In this document: positions 26,765 through 37,039 of the stretch, piece by piece
Position numbering within the stretch: position 1 is the stretch's first letter
Layout of the letters: every line of letters begins with the position of its first letter
From: Calditrichia bacterium
GTDB taxonomy: Bacteria > Calditrichota > Calditrichia > RBG-13-44-9 > J075
DNA length: 64,000 nucleotides
NCBI GenBank assembly: GCA_028284905.1
Contig: JANQQU010000043.1
Coordinates: forward strand, 62,001-126,000
Direction of reading: 5' to 3'
Notes under the pieces: generated by a model
Told to the model about the DNA's origin: nothing
Seen by the model: only the letters and a program-made list of their open reading frames with translations
Databases searched by the model: none
Made by a program: the position numbers and the translations under genes

Positions 26765-29700
26765 ATGCTGGACAATTTCGTAAAATCCTACCCCAAACCG
26801 GTAAATGGGGCTGCATTTAAGCATACCGCCATGGTACGGCATAACGGAACAGTCATTGCGTTCGCCGTCAACGAAGATCGAAGAATTTTTTATTCTGTGT
26901 TGGATCTCAACGATCAAAGCACCAAAGGGCCGCTCGATGTCAATTATTGGCAGAACAATCCACAAACATTAACCTTCCCGAACGAAATTGTCACGGTAGG
27001 GGAGGGGCTTTTTGATCCGCTGCAAATGCCGGTTTACAAGAAAGGGAGTAGTGAACCGGAAGCCGCTGGCACGCGGGTGCGGGAGAATGAAAAAGATCAA
27101 TTCCGTTCCACCACCGCCAGTCTTTCCGATAATACCGCTTTTCACGTTATGTCCGACAATAAGTTTGTATACCTCTTTCGCCAATCAGTCGAAAATAGTG
27201 ATGTCGATCTGGCAGCGGGTGTGTTGCTGGTCGATCGCTTCATACTCTCCGGAACAATGTTGTTAAACAAACGCGAAGTGCGTTACCAGCGCAGCCGGAA
27301 CAAATACCAGCCGCAGAGCCGGAAAGACAGCCTCGGTGCGAAGGATATGGAGAAAATTCCATTTTTCGAACCGACACAAAAGCTATCCTTTATCCGCAAC
27401 CTGGTGGATGGCCGCTTTACATCGCTGCTCCTGCCGACCCAAATCGCGAATCTGCAACGTTGGCAAATATTCGCCCATAATGTAAAAACAGGCATGATTG
27501 ATTCGTTCAACATCGAACGCGCTGCCGATGGTCTGTTCAATTTAAAAGGGACACAGCCTTATACTTGTCCCGATCATCCGGAAGTATACAGTCTTAAAGA
27601 CGGCGCCTGTCCGGAGCCGGCGAAAGCTGATGCTACGCAGAACTGCCCCTATGCGCTGATCCCGGTGCTCAGTAAGGAAGGATATGCGGAGTGGGCGCTA
27701 ACATTTGATGGCAGTGATGACAATATCACCCTGGAAAAACCCCTGGATTTTGAGCACGCCAGCTATCAAACAATTGAGTTTTGGCTGCAGGTGGAAGATC
27801 TAACCAACCAGCAAACACTGCTCTCGGTTGAAAATCAGGAAGCCGGCAGTATTTTTATTGATACCGATGGCACTCTCAAATATCTATATCTGGATGAGAA
27901 TGGCGCTACGCAACAGTTTAGTAGTGTTACTGCATTAGAAGCGGGATTCTGGCATCATGTTGTTCTGGTGCGGGACGATGAAGAAAATATGCTCAATTGG
28001 TATATTGATGGCAACCAGGCCAATGATCTCGTCGATATTACCGGCGCTGCCACCGCCAACAGCGGTTTGATTTTCGGTAGTGGCAATTGGGGATTTTTTA
28101 AAGGCAAGATTGACGAAATTCGTATTTGGCAGCGCCCGCGCTATCAGGATGAGCTGCTCACCGATATGCGTCATCGCCTGATCGGGCACGAACCGGGATT
28201 GCTGGTATACTGGCGTTTCGATGAAAGCCGGGGAACGGTTCTCAACGATCAAACTGAAAATGCCTATCGTGGTGTGCTGAATGGCGGCGTTGAATGGGTT
28301 GCCTCGGATGCACCGGTCGGCGATCATCCCGGCGTGCGACGCACCAGTTTCCGTTTTGATGGACGGACGGTGGTATCCGGCATGAGTGCCCTGCTCTATT
28401 ATTATCAGCAACAAAATAAAGGGGGATATGATGCCGAGGACAAACCTCTGAAGACCAATGCCCGGGTAATGTTTGCCGCAGCCACTCATCCGGAAACAGG
28501 AGGCGTGGAGGGTGTCAATCATATTGCCATTCTCGATTTCGGCCTTTCCCGTAGTGGTAAACTTGGGCAGATACCGGACAATATCCTCTTGCAGGATATG
28601 GAAGTTTCTGATGAAGAGCGCCGTTCTTCCCGGGAGATTCAGGAAGAAATTACTTCCCTGGAAAGCCGTGAGCCAGAATTAATTCAACTGATTAACGAAC
28701 TTAATGGAAATCTCAATATTCCTGTGGATACTGACTTTATCGACGCTGCTTATAACTTCCCGGGTGATGAAAACACTGCTACCGCCATCGTTTTCAAAAA
28801 AGAAAATATCACCCTGAATTGGCGTGGTGAGAGCATAGAATATCTGGAAGATGAAAGCACGCTTCCCCAAAAATTGGCAATGGCTAACTGGACATTCCAA
28901 TATGAAGAAGAAGCTGTAAATGTCACATTTACGAAAACGGTTGATGGCGCTTCTGTTAGTAGTGTGGAAATTGTTGATGATACCGCATTAACCCCGGAAC
29001 AAATTGTGGGCACCACGGAATGGCTGGCTGCCTGGTGTGGCTGGGAAAGCACTGCTGGCGAAAGCGAGTCTGCTTTTGTAGTCAATGATAAATACTATTA
29101 TTTCAAAGGCGAGCAGTATCGGGTGTTTGACCGGGAAACCCGAACGTTTAGCGATGTAACAAATATCGATGCTGGCGAATTTCCCGGTTTGTGGACGGAT
29201 GGCATTGATGCCGCATTTCGTGAAAATGATGGCCGGATAATTTTCCTGAAAGGGGCACATTACAAAAGCTATATCCTGGAAGATGAGGTTTATGTTATCG
29301 ATGGGTTCGATACAATACACTCGATTTATCCCGGCGTGCCCTTCCTGTTGGTGCATAGCGAATACCAGGGGAATCCTCCGGTGTTGGCAGATGTCGAAGC
29401 TGAACTGGCTAGTCTGCGCAGCCGATTGTCCGCACTCCGTGTAGAGTTGGCTGCTGCCCAACGCCGGGAGCTGGAAGAGCTGGAAGTCGAAGTGGAAATG
29501 TTTATGATCCACACCGATCCATTTGGCCTCAGCACAATGGGAGGGTTGCTGACCTTTGCCTGGACGGACAATACCCCGCAGCTGTTTGATAGTGCCAATG
29601 GAAAACTTGCCCTTTATTTTCAGGGAGCAAATGAGCAATTCTATGTCACCTATTACGACACAATGACCGGGACAGCTATCTTTTCCGTGCCCGCCGGGAA

Positions 29701-32700
29701 TAATTCGGAATTCTCTTTTCATCCGAGAATCGTTGGGCCGGTTAAAGATACGGTGATTACGATTGAAGGAGACGGCGAAGAAAGTTGCCGGGTAACCCTG
29801 GAAAATCCTGCGGTTAATCTCAGCGAAGTTTGGGAAAAAGTGCCTCGGGAGGCTACGGAATTGGCTGGTGTTCTAAATGGACAGGGCGCGGCCCGTTTTC
29901 TCGGCCGTCTGGATGCACCATTATCCGGCACTGTAAGCCAGGTGAAGCTGGCTATCGATTCGCCAATCATTCTCAATCCGGGACGTGTATTGCAACTGGG
30001 GGCCACTTCCAGTGCCATCCGGGAAATCATTCCATTGACAGCATTGAGCTTTGATGGCGCTGATGATAGCGTCGACTTGCCGGATGGATTGATCGGAGAC
30101 AGCGGTACTATCGAAATGTGGATTCAATTTTCGGAGCAATTGGAGAATCAAACTATTTTTGATGCTTCTACACCGCAAAGTGGTGAGATTAAAGGGAAAT
30201 ACTTTTATATCGATATAAATTCCGGGAAACTTCGGTTTGGACTGGAAGATGATGCTGATGAAGATTTTGATGCCGAAGCGTTGTTCCTGCCACTTGGCAC
30301 CGGCAGCGATTGGCACCATCTCGCCGCGGTATGGGACTATAGCTCTCCCGATAAAGTCGCCATTTTATATCTCGATGGTGTAGAAATCGCGCATAGTGAA
30401 GGGCCGGCTGGCGGCCGCCCGCCATTCCTGAATCCATTTCTCGGGGCATCCCGCAGTGATTACATCACTGAAGGCTTTTTTAAGGGGGCATTGGCCGAAG
30501 TTTCGATTCGTGATCATGTGATGACCCCGGAAGCGATAGCAGCAGAATATAATATCGGTTTACTGGGAATCGATCCCCTGAACTACAATGCTTGCTGGCG
30601 ATTCCATGAGACGACAGATGGGCCAGCCGCAATTGATTATTCTGCCAATGCCCAGAATGGTACCCTGGTTGGTGCGCCTGCGCTGGCAGCAATTGATGGC
30701 GGAGGCAGTGTTGTCAATCTTACCCCGGTTGCGCTGGAAAATGAAATTCCGGTTGGGGAGCCAATCTATACGGATTATGATTATGATGCCAATAAAGAAG
30801 TGAATCACCGGGGCAAGGAGAAAAGCTCGGTGCTGTTTGTTGTCGATGCTGCACAAGCCGAAGGCAGCACTCCGAACAGCCTCACCACCGGTGCTGCAGT
30901 TGCTTCTCCAACTACCCGTTGGATTGCCTACGCGCAGGGCAGCGCAATGGAATTCGATGGACTGAGTAATGATGTAAAACTTGCCGACCTGCAAAAGCTC
31001 CATCAGTTCGATCACGACAGCGATTTAACCATCGAGAGCTGGATTCGCCCGGAGCCGGCGGCTGGAAAAGAATTTGCGCGATTCGTTCATCATTATTCCG
31101 ATAACTCACTTTATTTGGCGGGATATCGCAATACCTATTTGCAGTCTGCCATGAACTTCAATACCGATCGAAATAAAAAGGCCGTTGAATGGGCCAGTCG
31201 CCAACAACATATTCCCTTTTTAGAAATTCAGAACTGGGCCAATGCAGCCATATATGCGGCAATCAGTAAATTCAATAATCCGTCAACTCGAACCCGCGAA
31301 GAAGTTGCCGATGGTGCGGAACGTGCGGCCAGGAATTCCATTAAATCCAATTTTATCTGGCTGCATTATCTGGTCGATTATGAACAAAATCGTGTCGGTG
31401 ATCTGGCAAGGGATTGGGCCTTAAAATGGTTTGATTCGCACAACGATCATGTGGAATGTGCCAATCAGCCGCAACTAAATCCCGGGAATAATCCCTGGAC
31501 TGTTGAGCTCTGGTTTAAAGCGGAACGAACTACCGGGGAAAACATCCTCTACAATAAAGATGTCCTTTATGAAGCTGCGGTTAGAGACGGATATTTTCAG
31601 TTTGCCTGGCAGCCTTCCTGGGTTTGGGTGAAGGTGGATGCCTTTCCGGTTGCTCGTAATCGCTGGTATCACGTTGCCCTGGTTTATGATGGGCAGAAGC
31701 AGAAAGTTTATCGGAATGGCCAGCTGATCTACGAGCGGGATTTACCGGGCAGTATCGGTGAAAATAGCTTGCCGTTGTTAATCGGAGGCCGCTATCTCGG
31801 GAATGTAAAAACTAACTTTTTTGCCGGTGCCATTGATGAAGTACGGGTTTGGAATGTTGCCCGTAGTGCGGAAGAAATACATAACAACCAAATCAAACGC
31901 CTGCGCGGTGATGAAAAAGGATTGATGGGGTATTGGCATTTCGATCGTGTGTTGGCAAAGGATTATTCACCGTATAACAATCATGGCCTCGTTCTTGGAA
32001 CGCCACATGGCACCGCCTCGGCGATGCCGGGATATGCTATCACCGCCGGCATTGGCAATAAAATCAATAATTCGTTTAGTGAAATCTATCTGGAAACGAA
32101 GGAAGTTATTCCATATTTCGAATGGAATCATGTTTCCGCTGTCTACAATGCGGCCTATGCCCTGAAGTTTGACAATGATGCTTCATATCTCGATTGCGGA
32201 AATAATGCATCGCTGGATTTGGGGAAAGATTTAACTCTGGAAGTTTTTTTCCAAATGGATGATTTAGTGCAACCCCGGGGACTTTTGTCGAAGGGCCAGG
32301 AAAACTCCGCTTATTCACTATTCATTACCAAAGAAGGGCGGGTGGCATTTACTTTCCTGGATGAAACCGGCAAGCGGCATTATTTCTATGCGGCTAGTGA
32401 GACTCGGCTGGAAACCGGTGTTTTTTATCGGGTTGCCGTTACCCGCAAGCACGAATCTCAATCGCGGGATGTCACGGAAACACGCACGATAGATGGTGAA
32501 CAATATGAAATCAGCGTTCCGCAAGTCGAAGAATGGGATCATATCGAAATCCATGTCTGTAAATGGAACGGGCAAAATTATGAAACAACGATCGCGCTGA
32601 CGAAAAAATACGGTGGCCCAAAACCGGCAGTCAATTCCGATAAACTACTAATCGGGCGTGCGTCTTCCCGGGATGCAGCGCCGTTCCGGGGAATTATCGG

Positions 32701-35200
32701 TGAAGTGCGGGTTTGGAATCGTGCACTGGAACGGGCGGAAAGCTGTAAAAACATCATTGGTGTAGAGAGCGGATTGATCTCCTGGTGGAAGTTGGATGAA
32801 AACCAGGGGTATGCCGCGGAAGATTTTACCGGTACTAATCATGCATCAATTAATATGGCTAATTGGTTGCGAAATCCCGACCCCGAAGGTGCAGCGTTCA
32901 GGATTCTATTGAACGGCGCTTATCTGGAAACAGCGCAGGTCGCCTCTCCGGGGAACGCTCATCTGGCGCAGGGATTTGGCATTGGTTTAAAGTCTGATGG
33001 CTCTGTGCAGGATGCTTTCAAAGGCACCTTGGAAGAAATGCGCATCTGGCGCACCGTTCGCACCCAGGAGCAGATTCAAGATAACCTTTTCCACCGTCTC
33101 CAGGGAGAAAAGGAAGATCTAATCGCTTATTATACTTTCGACCGGCAAGGGGATGAAGAACTCTCGGAGTTGTCCGATCATTCCTTCCGCGGCAATCATT
33201 TGCAGGTTACGCAGGCCGCATTTGTTGTTTCCGATGCACCGATTTCACATGATGCCTTCCCGGTGCGCAATGCCCTCCTCGCAGTGAAAACACCCTTTCA
33301 TGAGAAGATCCACAGCCGGCCGGGTATTCAGGAGTATGGCGATATGCAATACGATGCCGAAGGAAATTTGATCGGCATATTAAAACGTTGCTACAGCTAT
33401 ATTCGCAATGGCGAATGGTTCCTGATCACCGGTTTCAAGGTTGGTAATCTGGTGACCGAATGGTTGGGGCAGGTGCAGTTTAATCCGGAATTGAAGGGAT
33501 TTGTCGAAGGTGCACCTCCGGTGCCCAGCGAGAACCTTACCGCGGGACCGATCGATCCGGCTATTTTCGATTACGCCAATAGCGCCGCTGTCGAAGTTGT
33601 CGAGGCGGACAATGTCAGCTATACCTACGCGACTTCAAAAGAGGGGGGACTAAATGCCGGCTTCGGCCTTTCCGCCGCCGCTGGTGTCGATACGACAGTC
33701 CTTCTGATTACCGCGCCACTCGGTATCGGAACTGCTCAGGAGATTGCTGATGTTAATGTTCTGGTTGGCGTCGAAGGTAAATTTGACGTCTCTGCCGGCT
33801 GGTCCAGCGAGAACAGCGTTGGTGCCGGTCGTAACCTTACGAAGAGCACAAAAGTTTCGTTGAATGGAAATTGGGAAGATCCGGAGAATAAACTCAATAA
33901 TGCCATGCAACGCCGTTACCAGCCCTTCAATATGGGGTTTGCATTAGTTCAGTCGGAAACAGCGGATGTGTTTGCGTTGCGTCTGGAACACAACCTCGCC
34001 CTGGTTTCCTTCCAGTTCCGTCCCAATCCGGATATTCCCAAGGATTGGAATATTATCCCCTTTCCGATCAATCCCCGTTACACCAAACAGGGCACGCTGG
34101 ACGGCGCGGTAGGATACAATGAGCAGGGGAAGGTTACTGATCCGGATTATCCCAACGCTCGGGAATATGGCGAGCATAGCTATTTTAAACCGAAAGAAGC
34201 CTATAGCCTGAAGAATCGCATCGTCAAGGAAGAACAGGAACTGATCAATTATTTCCGTAGTGTGGACACCAATCTCGGCGGGGCGCAGGATCTTGCTGTC
34301 AACGCTGGTATGGGCATCATCCAGGGCGCGGCCGGTGGAGGCGCCAGTGGCGCGATTGACGGTTTGGTTAAAGCTGTCGGTGGCAGCGGTCTTCCGGAAA
34401 AGCTCGGCAAGCAGAATCTGGTCAATACATATGTCTGGACAGCAGACGGCGGATTCTTTGCGGAAACGACCGAGACGATGCAGATGAAACAGGAAACAAC
34501 TGGCGGTACTTTCAGCTTCTCCGGGGAAATCGGTGGCTCTGTCGGGGTAGATTTCAGCGTTGCCGGTGTTGATGTTTCCCTGGGATTCAGTGCCATGCTG
34601 GGCGGCTCTCTGAACCTGGTAAAAACGAAAAGTAAGACTTCGGAGAATTCCTTCCGTATCGATCTCTCAATCGATATTCCCGGTGATCTGCAGGCCTATG
34701 ATGACGATCTCGTTCGTCTATATGATATCAATGGTAAACCCTTGATTGTTCCCGGTAAAGTCGATGCTTATCGCTTTATGACTTTCTACCTGGAACCGAC
34801 CAACGAGAACTTCGACACCTTTTTCAATAATGTGGTCGATCCCATTTGGTTGCAAGGGAACCATCCCAATGCCCTTGCTTTGAAACAGGCGCAGCAGGCA
34901 GAGAAAAAGCCACCCTGTTGGCGGGTGATGCACCGGGTAACTTTTGTTAGCCGCATTCTGCCGGATATTCCTGACGGCACCGCCCCGGAGCTGGAAAAGA
35001 ATATGAAAGCTGCAAATGTAGAGAGTAATTGGCAGTTGATACAGAAACTTGATCCGTTTGTGCGTAACAAAACCGGTAACTATCTCGAGTTTAGCGAAGC
35101 GATCCGTAAGGCTATCGCCAGTTATCTGCCGGAACTTGCCCCGAATGAAGTGGAAGTGATTGAATATCTCAGCGCCTATTACCAGGTATTTGACGACTAG
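26765..35200 (+). CDS. Giant 2811-residue LamG/hemopexin mosaic protein
   Basis: One uninterrupted frame. There is no signal peptide or lipobox (N-terminus MLDNFVKSYPKPVNGAAFKH). Visible modules: a beta-rich N-terminal region (1-260, with FVYLFRQS and EPTQKLSFIRN); a metal-binding-like CPDHPEV...CPYALIPV segment (266-301); LamG domains at about 308-500 and 1093-1300; a split LamG whose pieces at 1393-1455, about 1755-1796 and 2041-2160 surround two complete LamG domains (about 1557-1755 and 1797-2032); hemopexin-like repeats (764-865: YYYFKGEQYRVFD, IIFLKGAHYKSYI); a short coiled coil (875-912). Residues 2280-2811 contain glycine/alanine-rich and alternating beta segments (for example 2578-2620) and a conserved-looking tail. 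LamG and hemopexin folds usually bind glycans or proteins outside cells. Export without Sec signal would need another route. A pore-forming or toxin role is possible but only a guess. Confidence 0.85.
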   Translation: MLDNFVKSYPKPVNGAAFKHTAMVRHNGTVIAFAVNEDRRIFYSVLDLNDQSTKGPLDVNYWQNNPQTLTFPNEIVTVGEGLFDPLQMPVYKKGSSEPEAAGTRVRENEKDQFRSTTASLSDNTAFHVMSDNKFVYLFRQSVENSDVDLAAGVLLVDRFILSGTMLLNKREVRYQRSRNKYQPQSRKDSLGAKDMEKIPFFEPTQKLSFIRNLVDGRFTSLLLPTQIANLQRWQIFAHNVKTGMIDSFNIERAADGLFNLKGTQPYTCPDHPEVYSLKDGACPEPAKADATQNCPYALIPVLSKEGYAEWALTFDGSDDNITLEKPLDFEHASYQTIEFWLQVEDLTNQQTLLSVENQEAGSIFIDTDGTLKYLYLDENGATQQFSSVTALEAGFWHHVVLVRDDEENMLNWYIDGNQANDLVDITGAATANSGLIFGSGNWGFFKGKIDEIRIWQRPRYQDELLTDMRHRLIGHEPGLLVYWRFDESRGTVLNDQTENAYRGVLNGGVEWVASDAPVGDHPGVRRTSFRFDGRTVVSGMSALLYYYQQQNKGGYDAEDKPLKTNARVMFAAATHPETGGVEGVNHIAILDFGLSRSGKLGQIPDNILLQDMEVSDEERRSSREIQEEITSLESREPELIQLINELNGNLNIPVDTDFIDAAYNFPGDENTATAIVFKKENITLNWRGESIEYLEDESTLPQKLAMANWTFQYEEEAVNVTFTKTVDGASVSSVEIVDDTALTPEQIVGTTEWLAAWCGWESTAGESESAFVVNDKYYYFKGEQYRVFDRETRTFSDVTNIDAGEFPGLWTDGIDAAFRENDGRIIFLKGAHYKSYILEDEVYVIDGFDTIHSIYPGVPFLLVHSEYQGNPPVLADVEAELASLRSRLSALRVELAAAQRRELEELEVEVEMFMIHTDPFGLSTMGGLLTFAWTDNTPQLFDSANGKLALYFQGANEQFYVTYYDTMTGTAIFSVPAGNNSEFSFHPRIVGPVKDTVITIEGDGEESCRVTLENPAVNLSEVWEKVPREATELAGVLNGQGAARFLGRLDAPLSGTVSQVKLAIDSPIILNPGRVLQLGATSSAIREIIPLTALSFDGADDSVDLPDGLIGDSGTIEMWIQFSEQLENQTIFDASTPQSGEIKGKYFYIDINSGKLRFGLEDDADEDFDAEALFLPLGTGSDWHHLAAVWDYSSPDKVAILYLDGVEIAHSEGPAGGRPPFLNPFLGASRSDYITEGFFKGALAEVSIRDHVMTPEAIAAEYNIGLLGIDPLNYNACWRFHETTDGPAAIDYSANAQNGTLVGAPALAAIDGGGSVVNLTPVALENEIPVGEPIYTDYDYDANKEVNHRGKEKSSVLFVVDAAQAEGSTPNSLTTGAAVASPTTRWIAYAQGSAMEFDGLSNDVKLADLQKLHQFDHDSDLTIESWIRPEPAAGKEFARFVHHYSDNSLYLAGYRNTYLQSAMNFNTDRNKKAVEWASRQQHIPFLEIQNWANAAIYAAISKFNNPSTRTREEVADGAERAARNSIKSNFIWLHYLVDYEQNRVGDLARDWALKWFDSHNDHVECANQPQLNPGNNPWTVELWFKAERTTGENILYNKDVLYEAAVRDGYFQFAWQPSWVWVKVDAFPVARNRWYHVALVYDGQKQKVYRNGQLIYERDLPGSIGENSLPLLIGGRYLGNVKTNFFAGAIDEVRVWNVARSAEEIHNNQIKRLRGDEKGLMGYWHFDRVLAKDYSPYNNHGLVLGTPHGTASAMPGYAITAGIGNKINNSFSEIYLETKEVIPYFEWNHVSAVYNAAYALKFDNDASYLDCGNNASLDLGKDLTLEVFFQMDDLVQPRGLLSKGQENSAYSLFITKEGRVAFTFLDETGKRHYFYAASETRLETGVFYRVAVTRKHESQSRDVTETRTIDGEQYEISVPQVEEWDHIEIHVCKWNGQNYETTIALTKKYGGPKPAVNSDKLLIGRASSRDAAPFRGIIGEVRVWNRALERAESCKNIIGVESGLISWWKLDENQGYAAEDFTGTNHASINMANWLRNPDPEGAAFRILLNGAYLETAQVASPGNAHLAQGFGIGLKSDGSVQDAFKGTLEEMRIWRTVRTQEQIQDNLFHRLQGEKEDLIAYYTFDRQGDEELSELSDHSFRGNHLQVTQAAFVVSDAPISHDAFPVRNALLAVKTPFHEKIHSRPGIQEYGDMQYDAEGNLIGILKRCYSYIRNGEWFLITGFKVGNLVTEWLGQVQFNPELKGFVEGAPPVPSENLTAGPIDPAIFDYANSAAVEVVEADNVSYTYATSKEGGLNAGFGLSAAAGVDTTVLLITAPLGIGTAQEIADVNVLVGVEGKFDVSAGWSSENSVGAGRNLTKSTKVSLNGNWEDPENKLNNAMQRRYQPFNMGFALVQSETADVFALRLEHNLALVSFQFRPNPDIPKDWNIIPFPINPRYTKQGTLDGAVGYNEQGKVTDPDYPNAREYGEHSYFKPKEAYSLKNRIVKEEQELINYFRSVDTNLGGAQDLAVNAGMGIIQGAAGGGASGAIDGLVKAVGGSGLPEKLGKQNLVNTYVWTADGGFFAETTETMQMKQETTGGTFSFSGEIGGSVGVDFSVAGVDVSLGFSAMLGGSLNLVKTKSKTSENSFRIDLSIDIPGDLQAYDDDLVRLYDINGKPLIVPGKVDAYRFMTFYLEPTNENFDTFFNNVVDPIWLQGNHPNALALKQAQQAEKKPPCWRVMHRVTFVSRILPDIPDGTAPELEKNMKAANVESNWQLIQKLDPFVRNKTGNYLEFSEAIRKAIASYLPELAPNEVEVIEYLSAYYQVFDD
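27558..27668 (+). other. Cys/His metal-binding-like segment within the giant protein
   Basis: Residues 265-301 read YTCPDHPEVYSLKDGACPEP, then a short insert, then NCPYALIPV. The spacing and text match the heavy-metal-binding module found in CusB-like proteins and P-type ATPases (YTCPMHPxV...PGxCPxCGMxLxPV). Cys268, His271, Cys282 and Cys294 would be the ligands. Metal binding is inferred from similarity only. Confidence 0.5.
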
Positions 35201-35208
35201 ATGAACGT

Positions 35209-35254
35209 CGCCTCTGCATATTTGCAGCTCAGTAAATTTGCAGAGGCGTTTTTT
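35209..35254 (+). terminator. Strong intrinsic terminator after the giant gene
   Basis: CGCCTCTGCA at 35209-35218 is a perfect complement of TGCAGAGGCG at 35239-35248, followed by six T residues (35249-35254). It begins eight bases behind the stop codon and isolates the giant gene from the Nudix gene. Confidence 0.92.
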
Positions 35255-35333
35255 ATCGGTAAAAATCTCTCCGCTTTACAATAGCCAGCTTCGATTTTAT
35301 ATTGTGCCTTCCCAAAAATATGAGGTAATAACT

Positions 35334-35822
35334 ATGGCAGTAGGAAAATTCCGTGCTGGCACCGGCGCTGTTATTTTTCGGGAAGACGGTAAAATACTTG
35401 CTTTCCTCCGCAATAACAGCACTGGTAAGAATAACTGGCAGCTCCCGCAGGGTGGCCTGGAAATAACCGAAAAACCAATCGAGGGAATGATGCGGGAACT
35501 GTATGAAGAAACCGGCCTAAAAAGTAAATCTGTCCAACTGGTTGATGAGTATCCCGACTGGATTGCTTACGAATTTCCCGAGGTCTTCCGCTTGCAGGTG
35601 CAATCGATGGGGCAGGTGCATCGCTGGTTTTTCTTTCGATTTATCGGAGAGGAAAGCGACATTGATCTGATAAATGCTCCGGATGATGAGTTTGAAGATT
35701 GGCGCTGGATGAGCATCGAGGAACTATGTGAAAATACCGCATCTTTTAAAGCACATGTCTATCGCAAGCTGGGCGATTATTTTTCGGACTATTTATCTTT
35801 TGATGAAAAGGCTGCAAAATAA
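35334..35822 (+). CDS. Nudix hydrolase, RppH/Ap4A-hydrolase-like
   Basis: The 162-residue protein has a complete Nudix box: GGLEITEKPIEGMMRELYEETGL, matching GX5EX7REUXEEXGU, which binds the metal and pyrophosphate. The text before it (AGTGAVIFREDGKILAFLRNN...NWQLPQGG) resembles RppH and diadenosine polyphosphate hydrolases, which remove the 5' pyrophosphate of mRNA or cut Ap4A. GAGG at 35322-35325 supports ATG 35334; a longer in-frame start at 35238 falls within the terminator region and is rejected. Probably a single-gene unit. Confidence 0.92.
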   Translation: MAVGKFRAGTGAVIFREDGKILAFLRNNSTGKNNWQLPQGGLEITEKPIEGMMRELYEETGLKSKSVQLVDEYPDWIAYEFPEVFRLQVQSMGQVHRWFFFRFIGEESDIDLINAPDDEFEDWRWMSIEELCENTASFKAHVYRKLGDYFSDYLSFDEKAAK

Positions 35823-35926
35823 AACCGGCCAGATTCTTCAATATTTAATTTTTTTAAAAAATACCTCCCTTTTAGGAATAGATTAGAAATTTGCTATATG
35901 CTAAATCAATAAAAGGGCGATTTCCT

Positions 35927-36967
35927 ATGAAATATTACACATCCTTAACCAGCATTATTATATCGATCCTCTTCTTAGCTTTCTCTTGCAGCAACCTTCT
36001 TCAGCAAGAATATCTTGAAGAGGTAAATAATCTGGTAATCATCAATGCTGATGGAAGTAACAAAAGGGTTCTGATAAATGAACATTATGGCTCAACAGAA
36101 AAATATTTTGTTAATAATGATTCGCAAATTTTGGTTAAAAGATATGATGATTTTGTTCTGCTAAATTTAGACGGATCTGTCGCAAAGAATATTCCCACCC
36201 GCATGCAAATGCGGCGCTCTTGCGTGTCATTCGATCGCTCAAAAGTTGCATTTATTGGCACCGACAAAGATAATAAGCAAGAACTGTATCTAATGGATTA
36301 TGACGGTGATAATCTCGGTGCGATAACTGCTACACCCAACCGGCAAAAACGGTTTCCCAATTTTTCACGCGACGGCAACCGGCTTCTTTACACAACAATG
36401 GGGGAGGGAAGTGGAGCCATCAATATCGTTGATGTTTCATCCGGTCAGGTTACTATTCTGGTGCAAGATTCAGGCAGTGGCCGGAGATCAGCAATACCTT
36501 ATTGGAGTCCCATCTTTAGTAATGATGATGCCTCTGTGTTTTTCATTTATGACTATTGGAATGATGAAAGAGCCGGCTATCAAAAAGCCCTCTGTTCCAT
36601 CGATACCAGCGGAAGTGATTTAAAAGTTGTTGAAAATGATGTAAGTGGATTGGGAAATATTAGAACTGCCTCAAATTACGATAAAATATTTTTTGTCGGT
36701 TATGGCAGTTCATTACATCTTTTTACCTCAGATTATGATGGATTGAACAAGAGTGATTTAGGGGAGACACCTCTCAATACATTTATAGATTTATCGCTTA
36801 ACGATGAAAAGCTTGTGTTTGGGCCAGAGGAGTCCAATGAAGCTGATATTGTTATTGTGAATATTGATGGATCTGGTAAAACAATACTCTCAGAAGGTGT
36901 CTCACCGACAATATCGACTGACGGCAGTAAGGTCTTGTTTGTAAAAAAGGCATATCAGGAATATTAA
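35927..36967 (+). CDS. TolB-like propeller lipoprotein
   Basis: The 346-residue product starts with a lipoprotein signal (MKYYTSLTSIIISILFLAFSCS), with the lipidated cysteine near residue 21. The mature part has repeats of the TolB/WD40-like PD40 type: LVIINADGSNKRVLIN, LYLMDYDGDNLGAITATPNRQKRFPNFSRDGNRLLYT, LHLFTSDYDGLNKSDL, IVIVNIDGSGKTIL, each about 45 residues. It probably forms a beta propeller anchored in the periplasm. ATG 35927 has AAGGG upstream. No function can be assigned; such proteins often scaffold other envelope proteins. Confidence 0.8.
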   Translation: MKYYTSLTSIIISILFLAFSCSNLLQQEYLEEVNNLVIINADGSNKRVLINEHYGSTEKYFVNNDSQILVKRYDDFVLLNLDGSVAKNIPTRMQMRRSCVSFDRSKVAFIGTDKDNKQELYLMDYDGDNLGAITATPNRQKRFPNFSRDGNRLLYTTMGEGSGAINIVDVSSGQVTILVQDSGSGRRSAIPYWSPIFSNDDASVFFIYDYWNDERAGYQKALCSIDTSGSDLKVVENDVSGLGNIRTASNYDKIFFVGYGSSLHLFTSDYDGLNKSDLGETPLNTFIDLSLNDEKLVFGPEESNEADIVIVNIDGSGKTILSEGVSPTISTDGSKVLFVKKAYQEY

Positions 36968-37039
36968 ATCCAGGCCTGATTCTAAGTAGAATTGTCAAGA
37001 AGCTTAAGTAAAGCATATTCATTTCGTAAGGAATGGCTA

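Noticed and set aside
35238-35333. Longer N-terminus for the Nudix hydrolase
   Set aside because: The extra codons run through the terminator of the giant gene, and a good ribosome-binding site lies just before ATG 35334.
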